Source of the DNA: Niabella drilacis
GTDB lineage: Bacteria; Bacteroidota; Bacteroidia; Chitinophagales; Chitinophagaceae
Reading direction: 5' to 3'
Length of the DNA: 64,000 nt
NCBI RefSeq assembly: GCF_900101395.1
Contig: NZ_FMZO01000017.1
Location: forward strand, 48,660 to 112,659
Under the pieces are notes generated by a model. The model was not told the origin of the DNA. It saw nothing but the letters and a program-made list of their open reading frames with translations, and did no database searches. Numbering within the stretch: the stretch's first letter is position 1; each line of letters begins with the position of its first letter. This document shows, piece after piece, positions 33,959-42,808 of the stretch. The position numbers and the translations under genes were made by a program.

Positions 33959-36958
33959 TTGATCAAACGACTGTTGTGTTTCCTTTTACTGGTAAAGTGC
34001 CTTACGGCAACAGCGCAGCAGAACTACCTGTTCGCACACCTGGGTCTGCGCGATGGTCTTTCCAGTAATACCGTGAGCAAAGTTCAACAGGATTCGAAGG
34101 GATATATCTGGATGGCTACTCCTAATTGCCTGCAGCGTTATGATGGCTACCGCTTTCTGAATTTTTTCACCGATGGCCGGCTTCTCCCGCAAGGCGCCCT
34201 GAACGACCTCTATGTAGACCGGAAAGACCGGATCTGGATGGTGATCGCGGATTCGATACTGGGCTATTTTAACACAACCGATTTTAAATGGCATCCTGTA
34301 AAAGTGCGGTTACCCGGCCATATCCGCCCCAGGAATGCAACTTTGTATGCAGACAGGGACGGAACCCTCCTTCTTGTATACCGGTTGCAGGGCTTTCTGA
34401 CGATGAATGCCGGCTGCACAGAAGTCAGTGAGCAATACAACCGGATCCCGTTGCCCCCGGGATGGCTTCCTACGCAATTTTACCAGGATGCCGAGCGGAA
34501 CTACTGGATCGGCACAGCAAATGGCCTGGTCAAATATAACCCTTTCCTCCGCCGGCTTTCGTATGCCGGGCATAACAGAGACAATGATGCAGTTATCAAT
34601 GCCTTCGCCGACCTTAAAATGGTCAACTTCTTTTATGAAGATGCTGATAAAAGAAAATGGATCGGCGCCTGGCCTGAAACGGGTCTGATCATTAAAAGCT
34701 GGGATGCCGGCGGATCTGTACAGCGTTGGGATGATGTGATCCTGCGTGCCACAAAAAATGAGTACTATACCGTATATGGCGTTATTGAAACAGCCGGAGC
34801 TACATGGATCGCCGGTGAAAACCTTTTTGCCAAACTGGTTCCCGGGCAGCACAAGGTGGAGCCGGCGGGGAAAGATGCACCCGGGGCTTACAGCCTGCGG
34901 TATGATGTCATTCACCATCTTTTTGAAGACCGGGAAAAAAATATCTGGCTTGCCACCAACAAAGGCGTTTATCATTTTAACCCGCCGCAGCATGTTTTCA
35001 ATTTTATGCACAACCGGGTAGCCGGCAAGGACACCGCCTTCAAACAGGAGGTTACCGATATACTGGAAACCCGCTCCGGCGAGATCCTTGTAAGCACCTG
35101 GGGCTATGGGATCTTTAGTTACGACCAGCAGCTGCAGCCCGTTTCATCCGGTTTATTTCCCAACAATTCAGGGTTAAAAGAAGGAATGGTATGGTGCCTG
35201 GAAGAAACCCGCGATGAAAATATCGTATGGGGTATGCAAAACGGATGGGTTGGGTTTTATGAAAAAAAGGGCCGAAGGGTTACCCGCATCAGGCCTCCCG
35301 TTTTTCAGAACACCACCGTGCGCCAGGTAGCAGAAGATCAAAACGGCAACCTGTGGTTTGGGACGCAGGGCGGACATATTGTAAAATATACCCCCGCCAG
35401 TAAAACCTGGAAGCTGGTCGAAAAAACCAGTTCACCCGTATGCCGGCTACTGGTGAACAGGCATAACGAGGTATGGGCGGGCACCATCTGGGATGGTCTG
35501 TACCGGATCCAGGCAGAAAAAGAACAAAGAATTCATCATTATATGCCCGGCCGGCCACGGGGAGAAGGGATCCCGGGCCTGGCAGTACCGGATATTGCGG
35601 AGATCAATGACAGCATCCTGGTGTTTAGTTTAGACGGGCTCAACATCCTCAATACAAAAACGGGCCGTTTCCGCTATCATGAAAAAAAAGCATCCCTGGC
35701 CAACCTGGCTATTGACCGTAACGGTGTGATATGGACAAGCTCCGCCACGGGAATTACAGCCCGCTCATCGGATAAAAGTGCAGCAGCATACACTTTTGAT
35801 GAACGCAACGGGCTCGACGACTTTAGTTACAACTATGCCGCAGAAGCCAGTTTAAAGGATGGCCGTATTGTTTTCGGCACCAATCACGGCATGGTCGTCT
35901 TCGACCCGGAGCATATTTTGCATGGAATAAAAAATCATTCGACCCCGAAGATCCGGCTCGCAGAGCTTTATCTGAATGACATACCGGTTCCTGCAGATTC
36001 CATACTGGCCTTAAAAAAGATCGTACTGGGACCGCGCAGGATATCGCTCAAAGCCCGGTTCACGACCAATACCTTTCATACGGTTTACCCGGTTTACTAC
36101 CAGCTGGAAGGAATGGACAGGAAATGGAAAACGGCCACAGCCACCGGTGAGGTACTGCTCGACTATATTCCCTCCGGAAAGTATCTCCTGAAAACAGCAT
36201 ACCTTGCAGAAAACCATTCGCTCAACGGAATACTTACGATCCCCATCGAGATCCGGGCGCCGTTCTACAAAACGCTCTGGTTCTTTATCCTGCTGGCGCT
36301 TACGGTCCTCTTTCTTTTATACCTTTTGGATCATTACCGGATGAAGCGCAGGGAAGAAATGGAAAAACTACGCACCAATATCGGCAGCAGGCTTCATAAC
36401 GATGTGAGCGCGACCCTGGAAAACATTAATATCCTGAGTGAAATAGCCGTTCTAAAGCACCTGTCGGACCCGAAAAAGTCACTGGAATTCCTGGAGCAGA
36501 TCAAATTCCGGAGCTCAGAAATGATCTCCGCAATGCAGGATATGCTCTGGGCCATTTCACCGGAAAACGATAATACCTCCCAATTGTTACTCCGGCTCCA
36601 AAAATATGTAGGCATCCTGAACAACCGCTATCATACGCATATCGACCTGGCCAGCGATCCGAAAGTAGCCCTGCTGAAGATGAATATTCAGCTGCGCTAC
36701 GAGATTCTTTTGCTATTCAAACGCAGTATAAAAGCCCTGATCCATGCAGCAGCCGAAGATATTTGTATTCACGTGGGCGCAGACAAAAACCGGTTACTGT
36801 ACACCCTGCAATTTTCTCACCAGCATTGCGACAGGGAGCAGCTGCAGCACTTTTTCAACAACCGGGAATTTGTCAGCAGGGTAAAAAACCTGAATGGAAA
36901 GATCCACTCATCCATACACACCAACCAGGCTGAGATCGAGTGCCGGATACCGTTATAA
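33959..36958 (+). CDS. Two-component propeller sensor protein with degenerate histidine kinase domain
   Basis: 999 residues from TTG 33959, chosen because a signal peptide (IKRLLCFLLLVKCLTATA) starts there and a promoter box lies just upstream; the in-frame ATG at 33833 is less likely. The periplasmic part (about 20-690) is two seven-bladed propellers of repeats like DSKGYIWMATPNCLQRYDG and DREKNIWLATNKGVYHF, followed by a Y_Y_Y Ig-like domain (about 710-780) and one transmembrane helix (LWFFILLALTVLFLLYLLDHY). The cytoplasmic HisKA_3-like part keeps a His (GSRLHNDVSATLENI). The ATPase domain lacks the N box and the DxGxG box, so catalysis looks lost. It is the first gene of a four-gene signalling unit. 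Confidence 0.85.
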   Translation: MIKRLLCFLLLVKCLTATAQQNYLFAHLGLRDGLSSNTVSKVQQDSKGYIWMATPNCLQRYDGYRFLNFFTDGRLLPQGALNDLYVDRKDRIWMVIADSILGYFNTTDFKWHPVKVRLPGHIRPRNATLYADRDGTLLLVYRLQGFLTMNAGCTEVSEQYNRIPLPPGWLPTQFYQDAERNYWIGTANGLVKYNPFLRRLSYAGHNRDNDAVINAFADLKMVNFFYEDADKRKWIGAWPETGLIIKSWDAGGSVQRWDDVILRATKNEYYTVYGVIETAGATWIAGENLFAKLVPGQHKVEPAGKDAPGAYSLRYDVIHHLFEDREKNIWLATNKGVYHFNPPQHVFNFMHNRVAGKDTAFKQEVTDILETRSGEILVSTWGYGIFSYDQQLQPVSSGLFPNNSGLKEGMVWCLEETRDENIVWGMQNGWVGFYEKKGRRVTRIRPPVFQNTTVRQVAEDQNGNLWFGTQGGHIVKYTPASKTWKLVEKTSSPVCRLLVNRHNEVWAGTIWDGLYRIQAEKEQRIHHYMPGRPRGEGIPGLAVPDIAEINDSILVFSLDGLNILNTKTGRFRYHEKKASLANLAIDRNGVIWTSSATGITARSSDKSAAAYTFDERNGLDDFSYNYAAEASLKDGRIVFGTNHGMVVFDPEHILHGIKNHSTPKIRLAELYLNDIPVPADSILALKKIVLGPRRISLKARFTTNTFHTVYPVYYQLEGMDRKWKTATATGEVLLDYIPSGKYLLKTAYLAENHSLNGILTIPIEIRAPFYKTLWFFILLALTVLFLLYLLDHYRMKRREEMEKLRTNIGSRLHNDVSATLENINILSEIAVLKHLSDPKKSLEFLEQIKFRSSEMISAMQDMLWAISPENDNTSQLLLRLQKYVGILNNRYHTHIDLASDPKVALLKMNIQLRYEILLLFKRSIKALIHAAAEDICIHVGADKNRLLYTLQFSHQHCDREQLQHFFNNREFVSRVKNLNGKIHSSIHTNQAEIECRIPL

Positions 36959-36962
36959 AACC

Positions 36963-38024
36963 ATGAGCATTTATTCATTAACATACACTCCGCAAAGGCT
37001 CAAAACGATTGCCCTCATCTGTATTGTAACAGCCCTGATCATTAACAGCATTTATTTCGGCGGCGGCTATTACAGCAACCCACTCTTTTTTGGGATAGCC
37101 TCCCTTATCACCTTCCTGGAGCTTGCGCTCGTTTCGCTGGTTTGCACCACGGTTTCCCCCCTGATCCGGAGGCGGTTCCCGAAAGAAGAGCAGGTCATCA
37201 AAAAGCTAAGCCTGATGATCGTCACCTTTATGCTCGTTACCTTTTTTTTCAAATACCTTCTTTTTAAAGCCTACGCGGCGCTCCCTTATTTCCAAACAGA
37301 ATTTAATGAAAGCAGGCTGGCCTGGGTATACCTTTCCATATCCATCATCATCATCTTTCTTACGTTTCTCATGGAAAGCATCTACCGCTTCAATGCCTGG
37401 AAGCGTACCCTTGAAGATACCGAGCTTTTAAATACCTCTTATAAGCAGAGCCAGCTCAATGCACTGAAAAGCCAGGTCAATCCCCATTTTCTTTTTAATT
37501 GCCTGAACTCGCTCAGCAGCCTCATTGAAGAAGACGAGGAAAAAGCAGAAGACTTCCTGAACGAGCTGACGAAAGTGTACCGGTACCTGCTGCGGAACGA
37601 CCATGAGCACCTGGTCCGGCTGCATACCGAGCTCGATTTTTTAAACGCCTATATCCACCTGCTCCGGAAGCGCTTTGGAACGGGATTGCAGATCCACATC
37701 TCCATCCATGAAAAAGACCGCTCCTGGTATATACCCCCGCTGCTGCTACAGGTAATTACAGAAAATGCCTGTGCGCAGCATATCATCAGCAAGCAGCAGC
37801 CCCTTGTGATCCGCATTGAATCTGCGGGCCACCACATATTGCGGGTCGTATACAATCTCCAACCCAAAACTTTTTCAAAAGACATGGATCATGATACTGC
37901 GCTCAACACCATGATCATGAAATACAAGCTACTGGGGCTTGAGCTGCTTATTGTCAAAAACCAGGATGGACAACAACATATTTCGATACCCCTGATCGTT
38001 GAAAAAAAAGAAACTGCACCATGA
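36963..38024 (+). CDS. LytS-like histidine kinase with degenerate ATP lid
   Basis: 353 residues from ATG 36963, three bases after the propeller gene stop. Four transmembrane helices (about 15-145), a short coiled region, then the LytS-type His_kinase domain LKSQVNPHFLFNCLNSLSSL (His near 175) and an HATPase-like end. The N box survives partly as ENACAQHII, but the GxGLxNxxxR box is replaced by DTALNTMIMKYKLL, losing both glycines. It may therefore be a phospho-accepting or scaffolding partner rather than an active kinase. It overlaps the next gene by four bases (ATGA). Confidence 0.85.
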   Translation: MSIYSLTYTPQRLKTIALICIVTALIINSIYFGGGYYSNPLFFGIASLITFLELALVSLVCTTVSPLIRRRFPKEEQVIKKLSLMIVTFMLVTFFFKYLLFKAYAALPYFQTEFNESRLAWVYLSISIIIIFLTFLMESIYRFNAWKRTLEDTELLNTSYKQSQLNALKSQVNPHFLFNCLNSLSSLIEEDEEKAEDFLNELTKVYRYLLRNDHEHLVRLHTELDFLNAYIHLLRKRFGTGLQIHISIHEKDRSWYIPPLLLQVITENACAQHIISKQQPLVIRIESAGHHILRVVYNLQPKTFSKDMDHDTALNTMIMKYKLLGLELLIVKNQDGQQHISIPLIVEKKETAP

Positions 38025-39058
38025 AGGGACTCAGATGGCCTAAATTAAGATTATACTCATTTCTCTTCTCCATGCCGTTCATTACCGTCATGTTGCAGTT
38101 GGTAATGTTTGAGGACCGGTTATGGGAAGAGCCATTGATCTGGCTGCTTTCTTCACCCCTGATCTTCGCCCTGGGCATCTTATCCATGGACGCGCATACC
38201 CGGTATGATCTGTGGATCGAAAAAAAATACCCTTCGCTTACCCAAACCCGGCAACGGATCATGAGCAAGGCGCTGGTCACACTTTTTGTAATGACGCCAT
38301 CCGTTTATCTTATCTTTCTCCTGTACCACGTATTCCATATCCTTAACTACCAACTTGAGAGCCAGCATCTCTGGCAGGGCGCGCTGGTAGGACTTTGTGT
38401 AAACCTGGTCTTTGAGCCATTGTATGAAACCGATTATATTTTCAGAAAATATAAAGAAAGCGCCTCCGGAAAAGAAATGCTGCATCAACGCTCACTAAAA
38501 CAGGAATTTGACACGCTGAAAAACCAGGTCAATCCCCATTTTCTTTTTAACTGCTTCAACACCCTGTCTTCGCTGATCAGTCTTGAAAAAGAGCGCGCGA
38601 TCCGGTTCCTGGATGAACTGAGCAAAGTATACCGTTACCTGCTGAAAAACAACCGGGAAACACTCAGCACCCTGGCAGACGAATTGCAGTTTATCGAATC
38701 GTACTTCCAGCTGCTGCAAACCCGTTACGAAAGCGCCATCGAACTGCATATCAGTATCGACAAGCAGTATTTTTCATATTACCTCCCCTCACTGACGCTT
38801 CAGCTGACCGTAGAAAATGCTGTAAAACACAATGCTATTTCGAGAAACAGCCCCCTGGTCATTGAAGTTTTTACCGCCGGGGAAAACAAACTTGTCGTCA
38901 ACAATAATCTCCAGCGAAAAACCACATTGGTTCCCACAAACGGGGTAGGACTGCAGAATATTAAAGCCAAATACCAGCTATTGCAGCAACCTGGTTTTCA
39001 GGTAATGGAAGGTCCTAAAAACTTTACGGTTGTATTGCCCCTGCTTTGGAAACCATAA
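38021..39058 (+). CDS. LytS-like sensor histidine kinase
   Basis: 345 residues: several transmembrane helices (about 10-145), then LKNQVNPHFLFNCFNTLSSL with the phospho-accepting His, and a complete HATPase (VENAVKHNAISRNSP and GVGLQNIKAKYQLLQQP). Unlike the preceding paralogue, its ATP boxes are intact, so this is the likely active kinase of the unit. It overlaps the upstream gene by four bases and lies about 105 bases before the LytTR regulator gene. The two kinases probably arose by duplication, given the shared NPHFLFNC block and layout. Confidence 0.9.
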   Translation: MKGLRWPKLRLYSFLFSMPFITVMLQLVMFEDRLWEEPLIWLLSSPLIFALGILSMDAHTRYDLWIEKKYPSLTQTRQRIMSKALVTLFVMTPSVYLIFLLYHVFHILNYQLESQHLWQGALVGLCVNLVFEPLYETDYIFRKYKESASGKEMLHQRSLKQEFDTLKNQVNPHFLFNCFNTLSSLISLEKERAIRFLDELSKVYRYLLKNNRETLSTLADELQFIESYFQLLQTRYESAIELHISIDKQYFSYYLPSLTLQLTVENAVKHNAISRNSPLVIEVFTAGENKLVVNNNLQRKTTLVPTNGVGLQNIKAKYQLLQQPGFQVMEGPKNFTVVLPLLWKP

Positions 39059-39164
39059 ACGGGTTGCCTGTCCGGCGCAATCCAATACTCTTTTGAAACA
39101 GTTGATACAGATAAAAGAACATTTGCACATACAATTCTCTATTTTTATACGGCAAATCTTTTTT

Positions 39165-39929
39165 ATGAAAGTGTTGATCATCGAAGACGAGGAACTGGCC
39201 GTTAAAAAACTGGAGAAGACCCTGGTCTCCGTGGATCCCGCGATTGAGATACAGGGCGTAACAGACAGCATCAGGAGCTCGGTAGAATGGCTGGAAAGCA
39301 ACCCCAGCCCGGACCTGATCCTTATGGATATAGAATTAAGCGACGGGCAAAGTTTTGAGATCTTTAACCTGACGGCTATAAAAGTGCCGGTCATTTTTAC
39401 CACTTCCTATGATGAATTTGCCCTTAAGGCATTTAAAGTGAACAGCGTAGACTACCTGTTAAAGCCGGTACAAAAAGATGAGCTGAAAAAGGCCCTGGAT
39501 AAATACAGGCAGAACTTTTCAAAACCCGAATCCCCATTGGGCCTGGAGCACCTGGTCAGCGAATTGCAGCAAAAGCTGCAACCCAAAGAATACCGGAAAC
39601 GCTTTCTGGTTAAAAATGGAAGCCGCCTGGTAAGCGTAGACGTAAGCGAGATCGCTTACTTTTACAGCGATGGGAGGCTGATATTCTTTAAGACAAAAGA
39701 TAACCGCAAATTTATTGTGGATTATACTATGGACGACCTCGAAAACATGTTAAACCCGGCCCTTTATTTCCGGATCAGCCGCTCCTTCTTTGTATCGATC
39801 GGTTGCATCGAAAAGATCGATGACTACTTTGGCAACCGGCTTATTCTGCAGTTAAAACCTGCCATGGAAAAAGAGGCACTGGTGAGCAGGGAACGGGTTA
39901 CAGATTTTAAGATCTGGATGGGAAAATAA
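39165..39929 (+). CDS. LytTR-family response regulator
   Basis: 254 residues from ATG 39165 (MKVLIIEDEELAVKKLEKT); the longer frame from 39030 overlaps the kinase and is not coding. Receiver domain: EDE near 8, Asp in DLILMDIELSDGQS near 54, TTSYDEFALKAFKVNSVDYLLKPV with the conserved Lys near 104. LytTR DNA-binding domain: about 140-250 (FLVKNGSRLVSVDVSEIAYFY, YTMDDLENMLNPALYFRISRSFFVS). Cognate regulator of the upstream kinases. It ends seven bases before the convergent lytic transglycosylase gene. Confidence 0.93.
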   Translation: MKVLIIEDEELAVKKLEKTLVSVDPAIEIQGVTDSIRSSVEWLESNPSPDLILMDIELSDGQSFEIFNLTAIKVPVIFTTSYDEFALKAFKVNSVDYLLKPVQKDELKKALDKYRQNFSKPESPLGLEHLVSELQQKLQPKEYRKRFLVKNGSRLVSVDVSEIAYFYSDGRLIFFKTKDNRKFIVDYTMDDLENMLNPALYFRISRSFFVSIGCIEKIDDYFGNRLILQLKPAMEKEALVSRERVTDFKIWMGK

Positions 39930-39936
39930 GGCCGGC

Positions 39937-41025
39937 TCATTTTTCATATACCAGGTTCTTCAGCAAAACGTCAATCCGTTTCTGAGAAAGCAGGTCGGTC
40001 AGCAGGACGCCTTTTTCCTTATTGGTATCCAGCAGGGTCACATCATGGTCATAGCCCAGTTTAAAAAACACCCGGTCATCAATGATCCAGCCCTGTACAC
40101 CAAATTTATAGCCCTTATAAGACAGGCCTTTCCTGGCCGTTTGCAGGTCTTCATCCAGGACCACCTCAACAATATCACCGTCCTGAAAATTCCGGATCCG
40201 GCCCTGTACATGCGCCATGATGTATTCTTCCTTTACAACGGTCTCCTTCCGGCCGGCGTTTTTAGCTACTTCCTTTTCTATCTCCTGCAATACATCCGGA
40301 TCGTTCACCACTTTCAGATCCTTTTGGGCAGGCATATTCCCGGGGCCGGATCCGGGGTTAAAAATATTATACCCGAATTTGGAGTTATACAACTCCGGGT
40401 ACTCAAACAGTTCTTTCACCGCAATGATCTTATATACATACAAAGCCGTTTCGGGGTTCAGCTTCATTGTAAAATAATTGTAGCCCTGTGCCTTAACGGC
40501 TTTTACAATATTGCCGATGCCAAAGTTATAAGCGGCAATGGTCAATGGCCAGTTTGCCCGGCCAACAAATTTGATCAGCATATTGTAATTGTCTTTTATA
40601 AGTGTGCAGGCCAGGCGCGTGGCCTTATCAAAATTCTCCCGTTCGTCCCGGGTTTCGCTGATCACCAGCCCGTAGCTTCTTGCCGTAGCCGGCATGATCT
40701 GCCAGATGCCTTTTGCGCCTACCGCGGATTCTTCCTCGGTTAAAAAACCACTTTCTACAATTGGAAGATATTTCAGGTCCCGGTGAAGACCATAAGCTGC
40801 CAGGTATCGCTCTACCAGCGGAAAGTAGGCAAAGGCCCGCTTACGCAAGGCCGGGAAATTGACCACATTCACCTGCTTCCGGATCGTATTGATCAGTTTG
40901 TCCTGTATGAACTGCTGGTCCATCGGCACCGGTTCACCACAAAAAGACACTACGTGCTGGGCGCTTACATGCAACGCTAATAAACCGAAGCATCCAATTG
41001 CCAATATCTGTTTTTTATAAGTCAT
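39937..41025 (-). CDS. Lytic transglycosylase, SLT domain, at the end of the T6SS left operon
   Basis: 362 residues with a signal peptide (ILAIGCFGLLALHVSA). The MltD/Slt-type catalytic domain (about 70-225) has the glutamate in YLPIVESGF, the SAVGAKGIWQIMPATARSYGL block and IAAYNFGIGNI, so it should cleave peptidoglycan glycan strands in the periplasm. The C-terminal 140 residues are a separate domain I do not recognise (MAHVQGRIRNFQDGDIVEVV, GYKFGVQGWIIDDRVFFKLG), replacing the LysM repeats usual in MltD. It lies 33 bases downstream of the TraN-like gene on the same strand, so it could open the cell wall for the T6SS envelope complex (inference). Confidence 0.85.
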   Translation of the reverse strand: MTYKKQILAIGCFGLLALHVSAQHVVSFCGEPVPMDQQFIQDKLINTIRKQVNVVNFPALRKRAFAYFPLVERYLAAYGLHRDLKYLPIVESGFLTEEESAVGAKGIWQIMPATARSYGLVISETRDERENFDKATRLACTLIKDNYNMLIKFVGRANWPLTIAAYNFGIGNIVKAVKAQGYNYFTMKLNPETALYVYKIIAVKELFEYPELYNSKFGYNIFNPGSGPGNMPAQKDLKVVNDPDVLQEIEKEVAKNAGRKETVVKEEYIMAHVQGRIRNFQDGDIVEVVLDEDLQTARKGLSYKGYKFGVQGWIIDDRVFFKLGYDHDVTLLDTNKEKGVLLTDLLSQKRIDVLLKNLVYEK

Positions 41026-41058
41026 GAGGGTCTTTGAAGATTCAGGGTATACCAGCCG

Positions 41059-42663
41059 TTATTCTTTTTTTGCGCGTTTCCTGTTTTTCTGACCGGTTGC
41101 AGGTGCCGGAGGTTGCTGAGGCAGCTGTCCCGGGACCGGGGTCTGCACTTTCGCCAGCTCCCGGTTGTACACGGCACCCGGGATCACAATGCTGGCGGTT
41201 CCTTTTTCTTTTCTCCGCTCATCCACAAACAATACCAGGCTCTCGTTGTTGATCACATTCGGAGAGCGGGTAACAAAGACCACTTCCTGCGTGGTTTTGG
41301 GTCGCACCAACGGAAAGAAGCCTATATAAGTAAGATAGCTTCCCTTTACCATCATCCTGGCCCGATCGGCGGCATCATACCAGTACATATAGGTTCTCCC
41401 CATCAGAAAATCCTCCTCTGTATTGTTCGTTATCCTCAATTTAAAATAGGTATGAACATCCTTAAACACGATATTTTCCAGGGAAACCACTACCCCTTTA
41501 TTGATGGGTTTATCGGCTTCAATATTCAGCTTACCGGCTATATCCGTATGCAATAAAGAGTCCGAGATCCGGAAATTCCTTAAGGTGTCCCGGATCACAT
41601 AAAAATCTGAATTCACGGTAGGCACCTGGTTCCTGGGGAAATTATAAAGATCGATCCCTTTTTTTCCGTACCGTTGCCACAGCCCTGCTTCGGAATAAGC
41701 CTTTTCAGCTTCCTTTTTCCTGTTCTCCGCCTCCAGTTGTACCAGCCGCTCCTGTGCTTCCTTCCGGGCGGCTTCTTTGAGCGCCAGTTCTTCAGCGGCT
41801 TTTTTGCGATGTTCTTCCTCCTGCTTTTTCTTTAGAGCCTGTTGCGCCTGCCGTTGTTTTTCTTTTTCCGCCGCTGCTTTCTGTGCCCGGGCCAGGGCCT
41901 CCGCATTTTGCTGGTCTTTTAGCTCCTTTTGCTTTTTCTCATCCTGCTCCTTTTGCGATGCCAGCTGTGCAGCCTCCTTCCGGGCCAGCTCATCAGCCGC
42001 CCTTTGCTCGGCTGCCGCTTTCTCTTCCGCCTGTTTTAGCTGCCGCTCCTTTTCCTGCGCTTCCTTCCGTGCCAGGTCCAGCGCTGCTTTCTTTTGCTGC
42101 AGCTCCACACTGTTGTCCTCCGGTCCCTTTGCCGGGGCCTTTGCTGTTTCCGCCTGCTTTTGCGCAGCCAACGCCTCTGCATTACGGGCAGCAGCCTCCT
42201 GTTTTTGCCGTTCCTTTTCCTTTGCCAGTTCATCGCCCGCAGAAGCCTCCGCCGGCTCTTTCTGGTTCTTTACAAAAGCTTTCAATGCCTTTAAATCGGA
42301 ATGATCATACCACAACGGCGGGCGGCTGTCATCATTGATGTCATACGTGGAGTCGAACAGTAAACGGAACATATGACTGCGCCCGCCCTCATTTACCAGT
42401 AACCCCGTAACGGGGCCGCTGGTTTTTTCTTTGTTAAACTGGATGGAGATCGACCGTTCTTCTCTCCTCTTGGGTATATAGTAGTCATAAGCCGATTCTT
42501 CGGATAAATTAATGTTCACCACTTTATCCGGAAAATTGATGATCGTAATGCTTTCGCGGCCTACGATGATCTTTTCTCCGTTGATATTCTGTGAGTTTGC
42601 TGCTGCACAGTAAAAGGCGCAACACCCTATAATAAGGAAATATCTTTTTAAATACCGGAGCAT
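41059..42663 (-). CDS. TraN/VirB9-like envelope protein with long coiled coil
   Basis: 534 residues. The signal peptide (KRYFLIIGCCAFYCAAANS) is followed by an N-terminal beta domain (about 25-110: GRESITIINFPDKVVNINLSEES, TGLLVNEGGRSHMFRLLFDS) resembling the T.i.FP..V.ni start of TraN/DUF4138 and VirB9 proteins. A highly charged Ala/Glu/Lys/Gln coiled coil occupies about 130-310. The C-terminal beta domain (about 330-500: VVSLENIVFKDVHTYFKLRITNNTEEDF, GFFPLVRPKTTQEVVFV, SLVLFVDERRKEKGTASIVI) also recalls the TraN layout. The end is Pro-rich, then KNRKRAKKE. Its place after tssC suggests an envelope component of the T6SS, but a 145-base gap separates them. Family assignment is by pattern and uncertain. 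Confidence 0.55.
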   Translation of the reverse strand: MLRYLKRYFLIIGCCAFYCAAANSQNINGEKIIVGRESITIINFPDKVVNINLSEESAYDYYIPKRREERSISIQFNKEKTSGPVTGLLVNEGGRSHMFRLLFDSTYDINDDSRPPLWYDHSDLKALKAFVKNQKEPAEASAGDELAKEKERQKQEAAARNAEALAAQKQAETAKAPAKGPEDNSVELQQKKAALDLARKEAQEKERQLKQAEEKAAAEQRAADELARKEAAQLASQKEQDEKKQKELKDQQNAEALARAQKAAAEKEKQRQAQQALKKKQEEEHRKKAAEELALKEAARKEAQERLVQLEAENRKKEAEKAYSEAGLWQRYGKKGIDLYNFPRNQVPTVNSDFYVIRDTLRNFRISDSLLHTDIAGKLNIEADKPINKGVVVSLENIVFKDVHTYFKLRITNNTEEDFLMGRTYMYWYDAADRARMMVKGSYLTYIGFFPLVRPKTTQEVVFVTRSPNVINNESLVLFVDERRKEKGTASIVIPGAVYNRELAKVQTPVPGQLPQQPPAPATGQKNRKRAKKE

Positions 42664-42808
42664 ATCAATGGTTTTTAGTTTTGAACCCCGTCCTAATGAA
42701 TACCGGGACTATGGGAAAAGGTTTGAGAATTGAAAATCGAAAATTGAGCGTCCTGAATCCGAAATCGGGAATCCATCATCTGCTATCTGTTGTCTTTATT
42801 TTCCAGCC

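Noticed and set aside
41777..42338. Plus-strand frames rich in Ser/Cys/Ala and Pro opposite the coiled-coil gene
   Set aside because: Their composition is the direct complement of the GCx/AAx/GAx coiled-coil codons; not real proteins.
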